9,072 nt of DNA, from NCBI GenBank assembly GCA_035544515.1, contig DATKEG010000023.1:1-9072 (forward strand), given 5' to 3'. The notes under the pieces were generated by a model that saw only the letters and a list, made by a program, of their open reading frames with translations, was not told the origin of the DNA and did not search any database. Below, one piece after another: positions 7,259 to 9,072 of this stretch. The translations under genes were made by a program, and so were the position numbers. Each line of letters opens with the position of its first letter. Within the stretch, counting starts at the first letter, position 1. This DNA is from DATKEG01 sp035544515 (GTDB taxonomy: Bacteria > Acidobacteriota > Vicinamibacteria > Fen-336).

Positions 7259-8083
7259 CTACTTCGCGGGCTGCGTCTTGATCATGTCCAGGAAGCCTTG
7301 CAGCGTGATGAGCTTCCGCTCGGACGTGGAGTAGAGCTTGGCCGAGAAGATCGCGGTGGCGGCGTGACCGGCCAGGAGCGTGAACAGCTCGTGGTCCATG
7401 GTGGTGAACGCCGTCTTCTGCACCAGCAGCTTGTTGATGGAGATGATGCCGATGACGCTGTCCTTGATCTTCAGGGGGATGACGGCGATCGGCTGGTCGT
7501 AGGCGGTGGGCTCGCGCACCGCGACCCGGTCCGCGAAGATGTTCTCGCCGCTCTTGGCCGCCTTGCCCAGCGGTCCCTCCCCGATCGGAATCTCCTGGAG
7601 GGGCACGTCCTGGCCCTCGGAGGCCTCCAGTTCGAGGTGGCCGGTCTTGTCGTTGACCATCCAGAGATGGAACGCCTCCGCGCCGATGAGGTTGATGACG
7701 ATCTCCTGCACGATGCGCACGACTTCCTTGTAGTCGAGCGTGGAGTGGAGCTGGTAGGAGGCGACGTAGAGGTTGGCGAGGTTGTTGTTCTGCTCCTCGA
7801 TCTCGATGTAGCGGTCGGCGAACTCCTTGTTCTCCTCCTCGACCTTCCGGTACCGCGTCTCGACCTCGGCCAGCTGCTCCTCGAGCTTGCGCACGCGGCC
7901 GGAGAGCTCCTTCACCCTCTCGTCGGGAGAGCCGGAGGCGGCCACGGCGCCTCCGACGCTTTCGATCCGCGCGATCTTGAAGCGCAGGCGCTCGTTCTCC
8001 TTCAGGAGCTCTTCCGTGAACTCCTTGGCCTTGAGGAACATCTGGAAGAACTCTTGGCCCTTGGTCGCCGGGTCGTCCGACAT
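7259..8083 (-). CDS. Coiled-coil GAF-domain protein
   Basis: This 274-residue protein starts with two heptad-rich helical stretches (about 15-45 and 55-105, many Glu, Lys, Arg and Leu), separated by an Ala/Gly/Ser-rich linker (43-53). A GAF domain follows (about 116-251). Its signs are YKEVVRIVQEIVINLIGAEAFHLW, then IPIGEGPLGKAAKSGENIFADR, IAVIPLKIKDSVIGIISINK, and a closing helix with LFTLLAGHAATAIFSAKLY. GAF domains bind small ligands or mediate dimerisation; which ligand cannot be told. There is no kinase, cyclase or DNA-binding domain, so the output probably passes through protein contacts, perhaps dimerisation of the coiled coil. The ATG at 8083 is preceded by a weak GGGGGG site 5 nt upstream. 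It lies 24 bp after the stop of the receiver-GAF gene, so the two are probably one transcription unit. Confidence 0.88.
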   Translation of the reverse strand: MSDDPATKGQEFFQMFLKAKEFTEELLKENERLRFKIARIESVGGAVAASGSPDERVKELSGRVRKLEEQLAEVETRYRKVEEENKEFADRYIEIEEQNNNLANLYVASYQLHSTLDYKEVVRIVQEIVINLIGAEAFHLWMVNDKTGHLELEASEGQDVPLQEIPIGEGPLGKAAKSGENIFADRVAVREPTAYDQPIAVIPLKIKDSVIGIISINKLLVQKTAFTTMDHELFTLLAGHAATAIFSAKLYSTSERKLITLQGFLDMIKTQPAK

Positions 8084-8107
8084 TCGCGCCCCCCAGGTTC
8101 GTCGATT

Positions 8108-9072
8108 CTATGACACTTCGCGGCCCTGCAAGGCTTGCAGCTTGCGCTGGAGGAAGGCGTTCTCCAGCGCGATGCCCGCCTGGTTGATGAAGACCTCCAG
8201 GCTGTCCAGCCGGCCCGGGGCGCGCCCGCTCTCGGGGTTGTCGCCGAACAGGACGGCGATGGTCTCCCGGTGCGTGAGCAGGGGTATGAGGGCCACGCTC
8301 TCGGACTTGAAGCGGCCGATCCGCCCCATCAGGTACTGGCTCCACTTGCCGTCGGGCAGCGCGCCCCAGTGGGGCTTGCGCCGCCCCACCACGTCCTGGA
8401 AAACCGAGGGCTCGGCCAGGGGGACCGCGACCTCTCTCGCGAGCAGGTTCAGGTTCTCCTCGCCGGGCGCCCGCCCGAACCCACCGAGCCCGCGCGCCTG
8501 CTGGTTCTTGACCAGGAAGAGGATCGCCCGCTCGAAGAACTCGCGCGCCACCTCCATGACCAGGGCGGAGACCTGCGTGGCGTCGCCGCCCCGGCGCAGG
8601 CCTTCGAGCCGCCGCTGCAGCGTCTCCAGCTCGCGAGAGAGATCCTCGACCGTGCGCGCGCTCGCCGCGGTCGCGGCCGGCGCCGGCGGCAGGTCGGCCA
8701 TACCCGGCGTGTCCCCCCGCGCGGCCGGCCGTGGCCGCGCGGGCGGGGTCTGCCCCGCGCCCATGAGGGGGAGGACGTCTGCGAGCAGCTTGCGCGCGAA
8801 GGCCCGCACGTCGGCCTCGAACTGCGGCGGGTCGAGCTTGGAGAGGCTCGGCTTGAACACCACGCGCCGGATCCCGAGCTGCCGCGCGCGCGCCTGCAGC
8901 GCCCCGCTGAGGGTCTCCGCCATCAACAGGACGGGCGGCCGCAGCTTCATCTTGCCCATCCGCTTGACCAGCTCGAACCCGCCCTGGAACGACGACCCGC
9001 CGGAGGTGGGCATGCCCAGGTCCGTGACCACCAGGAACGGCAGGTCCGATCGCCCGAGCTTGCCCGCCTGCT
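8108..9072 (-). CDS. Receiver-GAF signalling protein, N-terminus outside window
   Basis: The frame is open to the right edge, so the gene starts beyond 9072; 320 residues are visible. The first part is the back half of a response-regulator receiver domain. FLVVTDLGMP gives the phospho-acceptor Asp17 (visible numbering), PPVLLMAE the beta-4 strand and VVFKP the conserved Lys73. At the Thr/Ser position, 22 residues before the Lys, there is Ala51. A Pro/Ala-rich linker (about 105-140) and a short coiled coil (about 142-160) lead to a GAF-like domain (about 165-306) with SVALIPLLTHRETIAVLFGDN and the helix LEVFINQAGIALENAFLQRKL. No effector enzyme or DNA-binding domain follows, so this is probably a phosphorylation-dependent scaffold. 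It precedes the second GAF gene by 24 bp. A GTG at 9031 lies inside the receiver domain and is not a start. Confidence 0.85.
   Translation of the reverse strand, partial: QAGKLGRSDLPFLVVTDLGMPTSGGSSFQGGFELVKRMGKMKLRPPVLLMAETLSGALQARARQLGIRRVVFKPSLSKLDPPQFEADVRAFARKLLADVLPLMGAGQTPPARPRPAARGDTPGMADLPPAPAATAASARTVEDLSRELETLQRRLEGLRRGGDATQVSALVMEVAREFFERAILFLVKNQQARGLGGFGRAPGEENLNLLAREVAVPLAEPSVFQDVVGRRKPHWGALPDGKWSQYLMGRIGRFKSESVALIPLLTHRETIAVLFGDNPESGRAPGRLDSLEVFINQAGIALENAFLQRKLQALQGREVS

Noticed and set aside
4361..7281. Two long plus-strand open frames (4361-5806 and 5884-7281) opposite the VWA and AAA+ genes
   Set aside because: They are rich in Val, Leu, His and Arg with no recognisable domain. 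The minus strand carries intact MIDAS and Walker motifs, so these are shadows.
7235..8113. Plus-strand open frame opposite the GAF gene
   Set aside because: It is antisense to a well-formed coiled coil plus GAF protein and repeats Leu/Asp/Val-rich low-complexity sequence.

Overview
The window is GC-rich (by eye about 70%) bacterial chromosomal DNA, with strong G/C preference at third codon positions, compact gene spacing and several non-ATG starts. I see no rRNA, tRNA, CRISPR array, insertion sequence or phage gene. The base composition and gene mix suggest a soil or sediment lineage such as Candidatus Rokubacteria/Methylomirabilota. A high-GC deltaproteobacterial or actinobacterial lineage is also possible. 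The taxonomic assignment is inference only.

Left end (1-1946): a short untranslated stretch with a stem-loop, then a small cupin gene on the minus strand (487 to 131). It diverges from a fold-type I PLP aminotransferase on the plus strand (675-1946). The aminotransferase start lies 6 nt behind a TATCAT box and may be leaderless.

Centre (1943-4337): three minus-strand genes. In transcription order they are an unrecognised 88-residue protein, a large multi-pass membrane protein resembling a GT-C glycosyltransferase with an extra C-terminal soluble beta domain, and an unrecognised 154-residue exported or membrane-anchored protein. The first two overlap through a TTGA stop/start. The last one shares its stop tetranucleotide CTAG with the convergent aminotransferase.

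Right half (4366-9072, all minus strand): from the right edge, a truncated receiver-GAF protein, a coiled-coil GAF protein, then a MoxR/ChlI-like AAA+ ATPase and a von Willebrand factor A protein joined by a TGATG overlap. A TATAAT promoter directly precedes the AAA+ gene. Two stem-loops follow the VWA gene. AAA+/VWA pairs of this kind generally act as an ATP-driven remodelling machine, with the VWA subunit binding a partner through a metal site. The substrate here is unknown. The two upstream signalling proteins could supply regulatory input, but the promoter between them and the AAA+ gene means they need not be co-transcribed.

The most unusual features are the Asn in place of the Walker B Asp in the AAA+ protein together with a Cys cluster near its ATPase core, and the hairpin/direct-repeat block after the VWA gene.
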